The translations under genes were made by a program, and so were the position numbers. Of a stretch of DNA of 64,000 bases, positions 44,699 through 52,151 are shown piece by piece. This DNA is from an uncultured Aquimarina sp. (lineage in GTDB: Bacteria; Bacteroidota; Bacteroidia; Flavobacteriales; Flavobacteriaceae), in assembly GCA_947496355.1 (NCBI GenBank), contig CANMCO010000007.1:186001-250000 (forward strand). The letters are read 5' to 3'. How positions within the stretch are numbered: the first letter of the stretch is position 1; each line of letters starts with the position of its first letter. Under the pieces are notes generated by a model. It was given only the letters and a program-made list of their open reading frames with translations. It searched no databases and was not told the origin of the DNA.

Positions 44699-44765
44699 TA
44701 GACCAAAATAATTGTGCTTCAATTTATGAGAAACATTTGATAAATAGCAATAATAGTAGAAAAGA

Positions 44766-44803
44766 TATAAGGGTTTGATAACTTTTGGTATCAAACCCTT
44801 ATA
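44766..44803 (-). terminator. 15-bp hairpin between LacI and EF-hand lipoprotein genes
   Basis: Perfect arms TATAAGGGTTTGATA / TATCAAACCCTTATA, 8-nt loop. It lies downstream of the gene ending at 44864. The arms share AAGGGTTTGAT with the hairpin at 47631-47665. Confidence 0.6.
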
Positions 44804-44863
44804 GTAATTTTAGGGCAAAATATAACAATAAATGAATTGCTTCATCAATTACACATGGGGGTT

Positions 44864-45943
44864 TTATTTATTTGAATCATATCTTCTAGATGCAGCATTT
44901 ACACCAGGTTGCCATGTTCTAGTAAAATTTGCCATATTATCTTGAACTGTCTGTGGTAGGTCTCCTGCATATTTATCTAATGCACCATCACCTAAGTATA
45001 ATCCAACGTATGCCAATACATCGTCTGTTGCAAGCCCACCATTGATCGTAAAGATAGGTTCAAGGTTTAATACCTGACGTGGATCAGAACCTTTTGCCTG
45101 ACTAGCTTCATTTCTTGTTAAAATACCATCATTATTAGTATCAAGTAAATTTGTGAATTCTGTTGCAAATTGATCACCAGTTTTACCATTGATATTGATG
45201 TTGATAAACAACGCTTTCATGTATATAAGAAAATCACTTTTTGTCATAGTAGGATTAATAGATGGTACATTTCCTTGATAACCACACTGTGCGATAAATT
45301 GGTCGTCAATATTAATGCCTAAATTTCTTTCGATATCCAAAACGGCTTCTTTTGTATTACAAGGATTACTTACAACACCTTTACTACTTACAAATAAACC
45401 ATCACTGTTCATACATCCGCTTCCATTGGCAACAGTTGTTACACAGTTTAAATTATTCGGATCGTAGTTATAATCCCCACATGGTGTTCCTCCACCACTA
45501 TTTCCACCGCCGTTGTTTCCACCGCCGTTGTTTCCACCGCCGTTGTTTCCACCGCCATTATTTCCACCGCCGTTGTTTCCACCTTCGTTACAGCCAGCAG
45601 ATTGTGCTTGATTTGCGTCTGTCCAACATTGACCACAAGCCGAGTATGGATGAGAAGATGGACAGTCATTATTTTGGTTTCCACCATTGTTATCTCCACC
45701 ACCATTATCACCACCACCGTTGTTACCTCCGGTATCATTACAACCTCCAGATTGCGCTTGATTTACATCTGTCCAGCAGGCACCACATGCTTCATAAGGG
45801 TGAGATCCAGGACAGCTTGCTTTACCATTGGCATCAATAACTTTTGATACTGAAGTCTCTGAGGCAAATTCTTCATTTTCACAAGAAACTGTTACTGCTA
45901 ATAGTAACATTGAGAAAATGGCTAAGTTAATTACATGTTTCAT
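44864..45943 (-). CDS. Gly/Asn-rich EF-hand lipoprotein with two Cys modules
   Basis: 359 aa from the ATG at 45943 (MKHVINLAIF); a start 9 bp upstream is possible. Lipobox VTVSC. Two 26-residue Cys modules (CPGSHPYEACGACWTD... and CPSSHPYSACGQCWTD..., each ending QAQSxGC) are separated by Gly/Asn/Asp repeats. A (GGGNN)n stretch follows, encoded by 15-bp tandem DNA repeats. The C-terminal region (about 165-355) contains one EF-hand loop, DTNNDGILTRNEA. Function unknown; extracellular binding or an attachment role is plausible. It is divergent from the heme lipoprotein, with a LacI-type palindrome between them. Confidence 0.8.
   Translation of the reverse strand: MKHVINLAIFSMLLLAVTVSCENEEFASETSVSKVIDANGKASCPGSHPYEACGACWTDVNQAQSGGCNDTGGNNGGGDNGGGDNNGGNQNNDCPSSHPYSACGQCWTDANQAQSAGCNEGGNNGGGNNGGGNNGGGNNGGGNNGGGNSGGGTPCGDYNYDPNNLNCVTTVANGSGCMNSDGLFVSSKGVVSNPCNTKEAVLDIERNLGINIDDQFIAQCGYQGNVPSINPTMTKSDFLIYMKALFINININGKTGDQFATEFTNLLDTNNDGILTRNEASQAKGSDPRQVLNLEPIFTINGGLATDDVLAYVGLYLGDGALDKYAGDLPQTVQDNMANFTRTWQPGVNAASRRYDSNK
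45501..45583. repeat. 15-bp coding tandem repeat
   Basis: Unit TTTCCACCGCCGTTG, five full copies (one variant with ATTA at the end) plus a partial copy; encodes GGGNN repeats on the minus strand. Confidence 0.9.
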
Positions 45944-46172
45944 TTCTATCAATTTTAATGTTTACTTAAAGTTTATTTGCAAATATTTTTATTAAAAAAT
46001 TACGAACTCAATCGTTTGAGCTAATTTCGATAAAAATGCTCTTTAATTAATAGTTAATAATACTTTAACAGTTCCTGATTCATACACTTTTACCACGCAT
46101 TTTGGGCTAAATGCAATTTTCGGACTACTTTTTTAGATAAAATTCTGTTTTTTTGCTAAAAAATTAATTTTA
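45944..46172. promoter_or_regulatory. divergent promoter region
   Basis: Between the EF-hand lipoprotein (minus) and heme lipoprotein (plus). It contains the near-palindrome CTCAATCGTTTGAG (46007-46020, one mismatched pair) resembling LacI operators, and the block TTTTACCACGCA (46088-46099) that recurs as TTTTACTACGCA at 51879-51890. Confidence 0.5.
46007..46020. promoter_or_regulatory. LacI-type operator candidate
   Basis: CTCAATCGTTTGAG; its right half CGTTTGAG is identical to that of the site at 55263-55276. Confidence 0.45.
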
Positions 46173-47603
46173 ATGAAGTCAGTATCAGGTTATTTGGGTT
46201 TACTATTTATCTTCGTGTTTATTATAGGTTGTAACCCTGAAACAAACGTAAAAAAGACAGCAATAGTACAATTGCAGAAAGATTATATCAGCACAGGAGG
46301 AGAACTTCACGGTAAACTACTTTGTCCTAAAACAGTAAATGATGTTATTGTTAAATTGGATAGTCTGAACCCTTCGCCAAAAGAAGGAGATCCAGAAATG
46401 ACAATTAATGGTATTATGAGTTTTATGCAAAAGAATAATATCAAAACCATTGTTGAATTATTAAATCGACTTCCAGAACATTATAAAAATAACTTTTCTC
46501 TTGTAGAACACACCAAGGGAGAGGGACAATCTTCTTTAAGATTTCCCAGGATAGTTTTGTTTGGTCCTGATGGTACATTTTTAATGAATATTAGCACTAA
46601 ACCAGATGATCCTAAACATGATTTGTTGGATTGTGCCCAACTCAATGAAGAAAATGGTAATTGGGAGTTTTCTCAATTTGATTTTACAGATGAAACACCA
46701 AAACTTCACAGAAGTCCAGAATCATGTGTTAAATGCCATGGTGATAAACCTAGACCAGTATGGGGCACTAATATGGACTGGCCTGGAGTCTTTGGGGATA
46801 ATGAGGCGGCTGGACCTAACGGTGAAGCATTATCATACAGACATGTATTACGAATGAATGAAATCAAAGAAGGAAAAACGTTCTCTGATCGATTTGATTT
46901 TCTTAAATGGTCAAATAAGGAATTAAGCTCTGGCGGTATACGACGCATAGCTGATAATGCTTTTGGTGCAGAGCTATTGATCTCTAATTTAGCAATGGGC
47001 ACGGCAACTGCGAGAGGCGTTTTTATGAGAATGAAAAAAGAGCATCCTAAAAAATATATTGCATTGCGAGAGGCACTTTTATTATTGGGATATGAACATA
47101 TGATAAACGGAATCCTAAGTGATCTGGATAAAGAAAACATAAGTAATTTGATTAAAACCCATGGTGCAGCTAGTGGGAGTTTGGATGAATTATTTATGGT
47201 TTTAGGAATTGATACTAAAGAATCCTTTTCTTTAGCAACATTGGCAAAAGAAGAAGAACCAAAGACAGACTGGAGCCTTGGAGCTGGGGATTTATATGAA
47301 CAGGTTTTTCTACAGGTGCTAAGTGATATGGCTAAAGATGATAATGATTTGAGTGCGCTATTAAGCGCCGTGCCTAATTCGCCTGGGATTTTTGGTTGCG
47401 AAGATTTAGGGAAAAGTATAAAAGAAGTAATTGATTTTAAAATGCTTCATATGCATTCCCTTTTAGGGAGAGCCCGTTATGAGGTGAATAAAGTCTATTA
47501 TCCTCAGGATGTAGAAAATATAAAAGAAAAGGTTTTTGTGCCAGTTTATGAAAAACTAGCCCCTTATTTGAAGCAAAAAATTAATTTAAGCCAAGCATTA
47601 TAA
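46173..47603 (+). CDS. lipoprotein with c-type heme site
   Basis: 476 aa. Lipobox VFIIGC (Cys20). A single CVKCHG motif (Cys185, Cys188, His189) marks covalent heme attachment, preceded by SPES and followed by GDKPRPVWGTNMDWPGVFGDN. The remaining C-terminal part (about 215-470) is helical without known motifs. It is a cytochrome-like protein of unknown electron partner. Why it lies in a glycan locus is unclear; a redox partner for an oxidative step is possible. Divergent from the EF-hand lipoprotein. Confidence 0.78.
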   Translation: MKSVSGYLGLLFIFVFIIGCNPETNVKKTAIVQLQKDYISTGGELHGKLLCPKTVNDVIVKLDSLNPSPKEGDPEMTINGIMSFMQKNNIKTIVELLNRLPEHYKNNFSLVEHTKGEGQSSLRFPRIVLFGPDGTFLMNISTKPDDPKHDLLDCAQLNEENGNWEFSQFDFTDETPKLHRSPESCVKCHGDKPRPVWGTNMDWPGVFGDNEAAGPNGEALSYRHVLRMNEIKEGKTFSDRFDFLKWSNKELSSGGIRRIADNAFGAELLISNLAMGTATARGVFMRMKKEHPKKYIALREALLLLGYEHMINGILSDLDKENISNLIKTHGAASGSLDELFMVLGIDTKESFSLATLAKEEEPKTDWSLGAGDLYEQVFLQVLSDMAKDDNDLSALLSAVPNSPGIFGCEDLGKSIKEVIDFKMLHMHSLLGRARYEVNKVYYPQDVENIKEKVFVPVYEKLAPYLKQKINLSQAL

Positions 47604-47630
47604 AATGAACCTGTAAAAACTGAGGTATTA

Positions 47631-47665
47631 AAAAAGGGTTTGATCTTATGAATCAAACCCTTTTT
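47631..47665. terminator. bidirectional terminator
   Basis: 14-bp arms AAAAAGGGTTTGAT / ATCAAACCCTTTTT with a 7-nt loop between convergent genes. Confidence 0.85.
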
Positions 47666-47706
47666 GCTAATATAAACAATTGGTATTTTGAAGTTGAGTT
47701 TGTGTT

Positions 47707-50700
47707 CTAGTTTACGATCAGTCTATTTGTGGTTTTGGTTTTGTTAATATTAAATGTGGTTATTAAATACATTCCTTTTTCTACATCTGCAATGTTTATT
47801 CTTACTTCTTTATCAGAAGAATTTGGAGTTATATTTTTAATAATTCTTCCGTTCAAATCACTAATTAGTATCCGAGAAAGATTTTTACCTCTTATTGTAA
47901 ATACACCTTCTGATGGATTTGGATGTATTGATATACTAAATTCACTCTTTTTAGAAGGTTCTTTAGATAACCTTAATTGAGATTGCAACAATTGACTATT
48001 AAGGGTACTACTACCGTGTAGCCATACTGGTTTATCTATTTCAGACTTCCAGTTATTAGCAATAGTCGAATTAATATGTACTCCCGCACGCCCCCAATAG
48101 CCATTGGCTCTATTTCCTTGTCCAAATAATGCAGTATCATCTTCCCAATTGGCATTGATATAATGTACTTGTCTTATTACATCACTATTGTCGTAAATAT
48201 ACTCAAAGAAAGGAGCGAACCACTCATTCCAAAGGCCATTGGCAGATTTATTCTGGCAACCTTGAGCTGCAGTGCCATCCCAAACATTAGAAATATTACA
48301 ATCTACGAGGTTTATCAAGTCATATCCTTGTGGAGTTGATTCCGCAATATATACAGGTTTGTTTTTTTGTCTGGCAAAAGTAACTACTTCATTCGCTTTT
48401 TCTCGTTGAGTTGGTATTCCTGGTAGTACTGATGTAGTCTCATCTGGAGTAACGAACCATGATAACCCCATCCAATCGACATAATTATCTCCTGGATACC
48501 AACTTTTGATATCTCCAAAGTTACCTTCCCCAAATTGTATATCTAATACGTCATCAATAGGAGAAGAACTAGATTGCCAGACGTAAGCAACATTGGTAAC
48601 ACCTTCTGCTCGCATTACATCTACCACTCTTTTATATGCATTAATATAGTTGCTTCGATTTTCGTAGCCCACATTCCAGTTGCCATCAAATTCATAGGCT
48701 ATTCTAAGGTATATCGCTCTATCCCCATATCGTTTACAAAAAGAAGCTAATCTTTTGATCTGATTATCCCATTGTCCTTGCCCAACTTGTGCTAGACATC
48801 CTTGGCACCAATAGTTAATTCCATTAGCGGTTGCTTCTCCTTCAGTCATGCTTAAACCAATAGATAAACTTGAGTTAGGATATGCCAAGATAGAACTTCT
48901 GGCATTTAAAGGACCAGCTCCCCAATCTACATCAATAGTAGAGCCGTTTCCGTTGGTAGCTGTACCGCCATTTGCAGTTTCTCCAAGAGCTCCGTATTGA
49001 GGGAACTGTGAATCCAATAGACTATAAAATGAGATATAGGTAGTAGTTCCTCCCATTTCAGGAAATCCTTTACCTTGAACACCACCATCGTTATAATCCT
49101 TTATTGTTTTAAGATCTTGTCCAAGGGTAAGTAAAATTTTGTCATTAGGCGGTAGTAATTTTGCGGTTAAACTACTTATACTACATGGCTCACAACTACC
49201 CCCACAATCAACACCGGTTTCATCTCCATTTTGGATTCCGTCATTACATGTAGGATCTATGGTACAAGGTTGACAGCTTCCTCCACAATCAATACCGGTT
49301 TCGTTACCATTCTGAATGCCATCATCACATGTTGGTGTAGCCACATTTTCAAAAATTCTAACGTTACGGAAATAACTTGTGTTCCCTGAACCGGAATCAA
49401 AATCATTAACCAATACCAGATACATGTCGTTTCCGGTGTAATAGTCTCCCACAGGAATACTAAAGGATATATACCCTCCTGGAGTATAATCAAAGTCTCG
49501 ATTACCCCAGTTTTGTGTTCCATATAATTGAAAAATTTGGGCTGCAGTCAATGATTCGTTACTGTCAAACCCTATACCGTGTATCTCACCTTGTTGTGTG
49601 CTTTGAAATTCAAATTCTAACACAGTATTAGTGGTAATGTTATATTTGGTGTTAGTTCTTCTCCAGGTGTTATCTGTTAGTACTGCCGTAGTACCATTAT
49701 CTTGAATATTGATATTGGCAGCATTATCCTGATTTGAAAAAGAAGAAGTACCCGTCTGATCGAAGTTGATACAATCTGAACATCCCCCACTATTACCTTC
49801 GGCAATGGTTACGGTTCCAAGATTTTGTGGGCACTCGTTATTACCCCACCTCGTGAATAGTTGATACGTTCCGGAAGCTAAATTTGAAACTGTAGTGGAA
49901 CCTGTATTATCTTCAACATTGTATGGATATGATGAACCTCCATCTATGCTAAACTCTATATTTGTTCTACCTGAAGTGTCTGAGAAACTAAATGTTATAC
50001 TACCATCATTTGCTCCCTGTATACTTTCATCGGTTTTACCTATAGTTGCATTTGGAATATCTGATCCCGTACATGGTTGATTACCACCTCCATTATTTTC
50101 ACTTATAAAGTTTAGATAATCTACATTTAAAGCTTCATCTCCGCTATTATTTATAACCTGAAAAGAAGCCCCTTCAGGAACAACAGTATTTATTGTTGCT
50201 GTGGTGTATGATCCAACCCAAGCACCATTGGATACGAAATTAAGATCTCCTCGATTTTGACCATTAACTCGTATTGAAATCTTTCCTGAGTTTTGTGAAG
50301 CATATATTAATTCGATTTTGTCTGCTTTCGGAGCATTAGAAATTGTAAATCCATTACCTATACCATCAAGATATGCAACACCTTGTCCGCTACTAGCCGC
50401 ACCATCATTATAGTATTGTGCTTGCCCTGTTAAACTTCCAGTTTCAGCTTCAATTTTTGTGGTAACGTCGCCACCGGTAGTACAAGGAGCACAACTTCCT
50501 CCACAATCTACTCCTGTTTCATTCCCGTTCTGGATACCATCATTACAAGTTGGTGTTGTTTGGCAAGGTTGACAACTTCCACCACAATCTATACCAGTTT
50601 CATCTCCATTCTGGATTCCGTCATTACAACTAGGATTGTTTCCTCCTGTTATTCCAAGGTCACTTAATAAATTAGGGCTGCCATGCAGAAAATTACCATT

Positions 50701-51750
50701 ATTGATATAATTATTCCAGTTTGTTGAGATCGTATTATTTGCTTCGATTCTGGTGTCTCCCCAAAAACCATTGTTGGCATCAGGCCATTTCCATTGTGGT
50801 TGTGACTGCCAGTCAGCATTAATATATGCAACAGATCTTATTACATCTCTATTATCATCTACAAATGGAATAAGTTGATCTCTGAAGAATTGATTCCAGA
50901 TCCCTTGACCTCCTAACTGCTGTGGTGCACCGGGATTATCAAATGGATGAAATGTTCCCTGGTCAAATTCATGATATTGGGCTGATACTTCAGCCATCAT
51001 AATAGGTTTATTTTTACTACGGGCAAAATTTAGGATATAATCTAGGTTATTCCCATTAAAATTTTCATCAAAAAAGAAAAATGAAAGTCCTACATAGTCT
51101 ACATATTGATCCCCTGGATAGTAACTGTCAATTCCATTTGCAGGAGTAGCCCCCCAAGTTGCAGATTGCCAAACATAAGCTACATTGTTAACTTGCTTTT
51201 GGTTAAGGTAGTTTACGATATATCTATATGCTGCTTGATATTTACCTGGGTTATAGTTGTTCCAGGGCCCGTCAAATTCATATCCAATTCTTAGATAAAT
51301 GGGTCGTGGCGAATTTCTTTTTGCAAAGGCAGCAAACTTGTCCAGTTCATCATTGTGCTGACCATTTACAATTTCTGTTAATCCGTTGGGATGATCTTCT
51401 CCTTGACCATCATTTTCTTCTACCATCCATAACCCTATCGCCAGAGCAGAATTTGGATATCTATCCAATGCAGCCTGTGAACCGATATTGCCTGCGCCAT
51501 AGTTGGTAATGTTATTTAATCCGGCCATTGTATAAATATCTGTATACATAGTTACTCCAGCGGGAGTGGGGAAACGACCACTGTTTACGTAACCGGCTAC
51601 AGAGCCTAAATCCTGACCTATGATCAACATGGTTTTACCATTTACAGGCGCAAACTTACCGGGTATTATATTTTGTGAAAATGAGGTAAAATTCCCTATC
51701 CAGAATAGACAACATAGTAGGAATATACCTTTATTGTTAAGAGTTAACAT
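47707..51750 (-). CDS. multi-modular T9SS-secreted enzyme with two GH26 domains (probable beta-1,3-xylanase)
   Basis: 1347 aa. Signal peptide (1-26). GH26-A (about 36-355): MLIIGQDLGSVAGY, acid/base Glu158 in YLRIGYEFDGPWNNY, nucleophile Glu254 in PIMMAEVSA. Two Cys-rich CNDGIQNG.. repeats (374-424). CBM6/35-like module (431-550: KIEAETGSLTGQAQYY...YLDGIGNGF). SprB-like repeat module (560-652). Another beta module (657-802). Two more Cys-rich repeats (808-856). GH26-B (about 866-1250): ILLTLGQDL, Glu1020 in YLRIAYEFDGNWNVGYE, Glu1137 in PVYIAESTP. The last 80 residues are a T9SS type A sorting domain (ISIHPNPSEGVFTI...GMYLITT). The 96-residue spacing of the catalytic Glu pair in GH26-A equals that which I recall for Vibrio beta-1,3-xylanase. 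Extracellular, probably surface-attached. Confidence 0.88.
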   Translation of the reverse strand: MLTLNNKGIFLLCCLFWIGNFTSFSQNIIPGKFAPVNGKTMLIIGQDLGSVAGYVNSGRFPTPAGVTMYTDIYTMAGLNNITNYGAGNIGSQAALDRYPNSALAIGLWMVEENDGQGEDHPNGLTEIVNGQHNDELDKFAAFAKRNSPRPIYLRIGYEFDGPWNNYNPGKYQAAYRYIVNYLNQKQVNNVAYVWQSATWGATPANGIDSYYPGDQYVDYVGLSFFFFDENFNGNNLDYILNFARSKNKPIMMAEVSAQYHEFDQGTFHPFDNPGAPQQLGGQGIWNQFFRDQLIPFVDDNRDVIRSVAYINADWQSQPQWKWPDANNGFWGDTRIEANNTISTNWNNYINNGNFLHGSPNLLSDLGITGGNNPSCNDGIQNGDETGIDCGGSCQPCQTTPTCNDGIQNGNETGVDCGGSCAPCTTGGDVTTKIEAETGSLTGQAQYYNDGAASSGQGVAYLDGIGNGFTISNAPKADKIELIYASQNSGKISIRVNGQNRGDLNFVSNGAWVGSYTTATINTVVPEGASFQVINNSGDEALNVDYLNFISENNGGGNQPCTGSDIPNATIGKTDESIQGANDGSITFSFSDTSGRTNIEFSIDGGSSYPYNVEDNTGSTTVSNLASGTYQLFTRWGNNECPQNLGTVTIAEGNSGGCSDCINFDQTGTSSFSNQDNAANINIQDNGTTAVLTDNTWRRTNTKYNITTNTVLEFEFQSTQQGEIHGIGFDSNESLTAAQIFQLYGTQNWGNRDFDYTPGGYISFSIPVGDYYTGNDMYLVLVNDFDSGSGNTSYFRNVRIFENVATPTCDDGIQNGNETGIDCGGSCQPCTIDPTCNDGIQNGDETGVDCGGSCEPCSISSLTAKLLPPNDKILLTLGQDLKTIKDYNDGGVQGKGFPEMGGTTTYISFYSLLDSQFPQYGALGETANGGTATNGNGSTIDVDWGAGPLNARSSILAYPNSSLSIGLSMTEGEATANGINYWCQGCLAQVGQGQWDNQIKRLASFCKRYGDRAIYLRIAYEFDGNWNVGYENRSNYINAYKRVVDVMRAEGVTNVAYVWQSSSSPIDDVLDIQFGEGNFGDIKSWYPGDNYVDWMGLSWFVTPDETTSVLPGIPTQREKANEVVTFARQKNKPVYIAESTPQGYDLINLVDCNISNVWDGTAAQGCQNKSANGLWNEWFAPFFEYIYDNSDVIRQVHYINANWEDDTALFGQGNRANGYWGRAGVHINSTIANNWKSEIDKPVWLHGSSTLNSQLLQSQLRLSKEPSKKSEFSISIHPNPSEGVFTIRGKNLSRILISDLNGRIIKNITPNSSDKEVRINIADVEKGMYLITTFNINKTKTTNRLIVN

Positions 51751-52151
51751 GATTTGTGATTTTTTAAATTAACGATTAGTTAAATAATCGACCTTTATTT
51801 TAGCTACAAATCAAATTTAGGGCATGTTTTATGAAGATTATTTAATGCTGGTACTATTAAAATACTAGAGCACTACAGTTTTACTACGCAAAGCGAATTT
51901 TAATGAATTTTCAATATAAATTTTTGATGGAAAAATATAGTTAATTAAAGTTCGATTTAAGACCAAATTAAATTTTTACACAAATAACTACAGAACAATA
52001 CTTTGAGTTTCCTCTCCTTATGGGAGAGGACTAAGGTGAGGGGTTTTAATGTGAAAATCCCCTCATCTTAAACTTCTCCCCAAGGAGAAGGAACCTAATA
52101 TGTACTATAAAAGACTGGATAGGAGTAGGCTTTATATCCAATTCACGTTAT
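51751..52151. promoter_or_regulatory. 401-bp gap upstream of double-GH26 gene
   Basis: Contains a minus-strand -7 box TAAATTTG (51812-51819), the TTTTACTACGCA block (51879-51890) and the large inverted repeat at 52008-52093 next to the end of the regulator gene. No coding frame supported. Confidence 0.5.
52008..52093. repeat. inverted pair of REP-like repeats
   Basis: Two 40-bp arms around a 6-nt centre. The left arm reads TTTCCTCTCCTTATGGGAGA then GGACTAAGGTGAGGGG; the right arm is its imperfect reverse complement (ends GGGGAGAAGTTTAAGATGAGGGG when inverted). Each arm also has its own CTCTCC/GGAGAG hairpin. This type of CTCTCC...GGTGAGGGG repeat is scattered in many bacterial genomes. Confidence 0.6.

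Noticed and set aside
44699..44794. N-terminal extension of the LacI gene
   Set aside because: Covers a terminator-like hairpin; LacI proteins start near KKRITLKDIA.
45501..45583. CRISPR-like short tandem repeat
   Set aside because: Units are contiguous 15-mers without spacers and encode GGGNN in frame.
45352..45840. Long open frame antisense to the Gly/Asn-rich lipoprotein
   Set aside because: It is His/Arg/Cys/Tyr-rich low complexity produced by the 15-bp repeats of the real gene; no start context or family.
46706..47140. 144-aa frame antisense to the heme lipoprotein
   Set aside because: No recognisable features; overlaps the coding strand fully.
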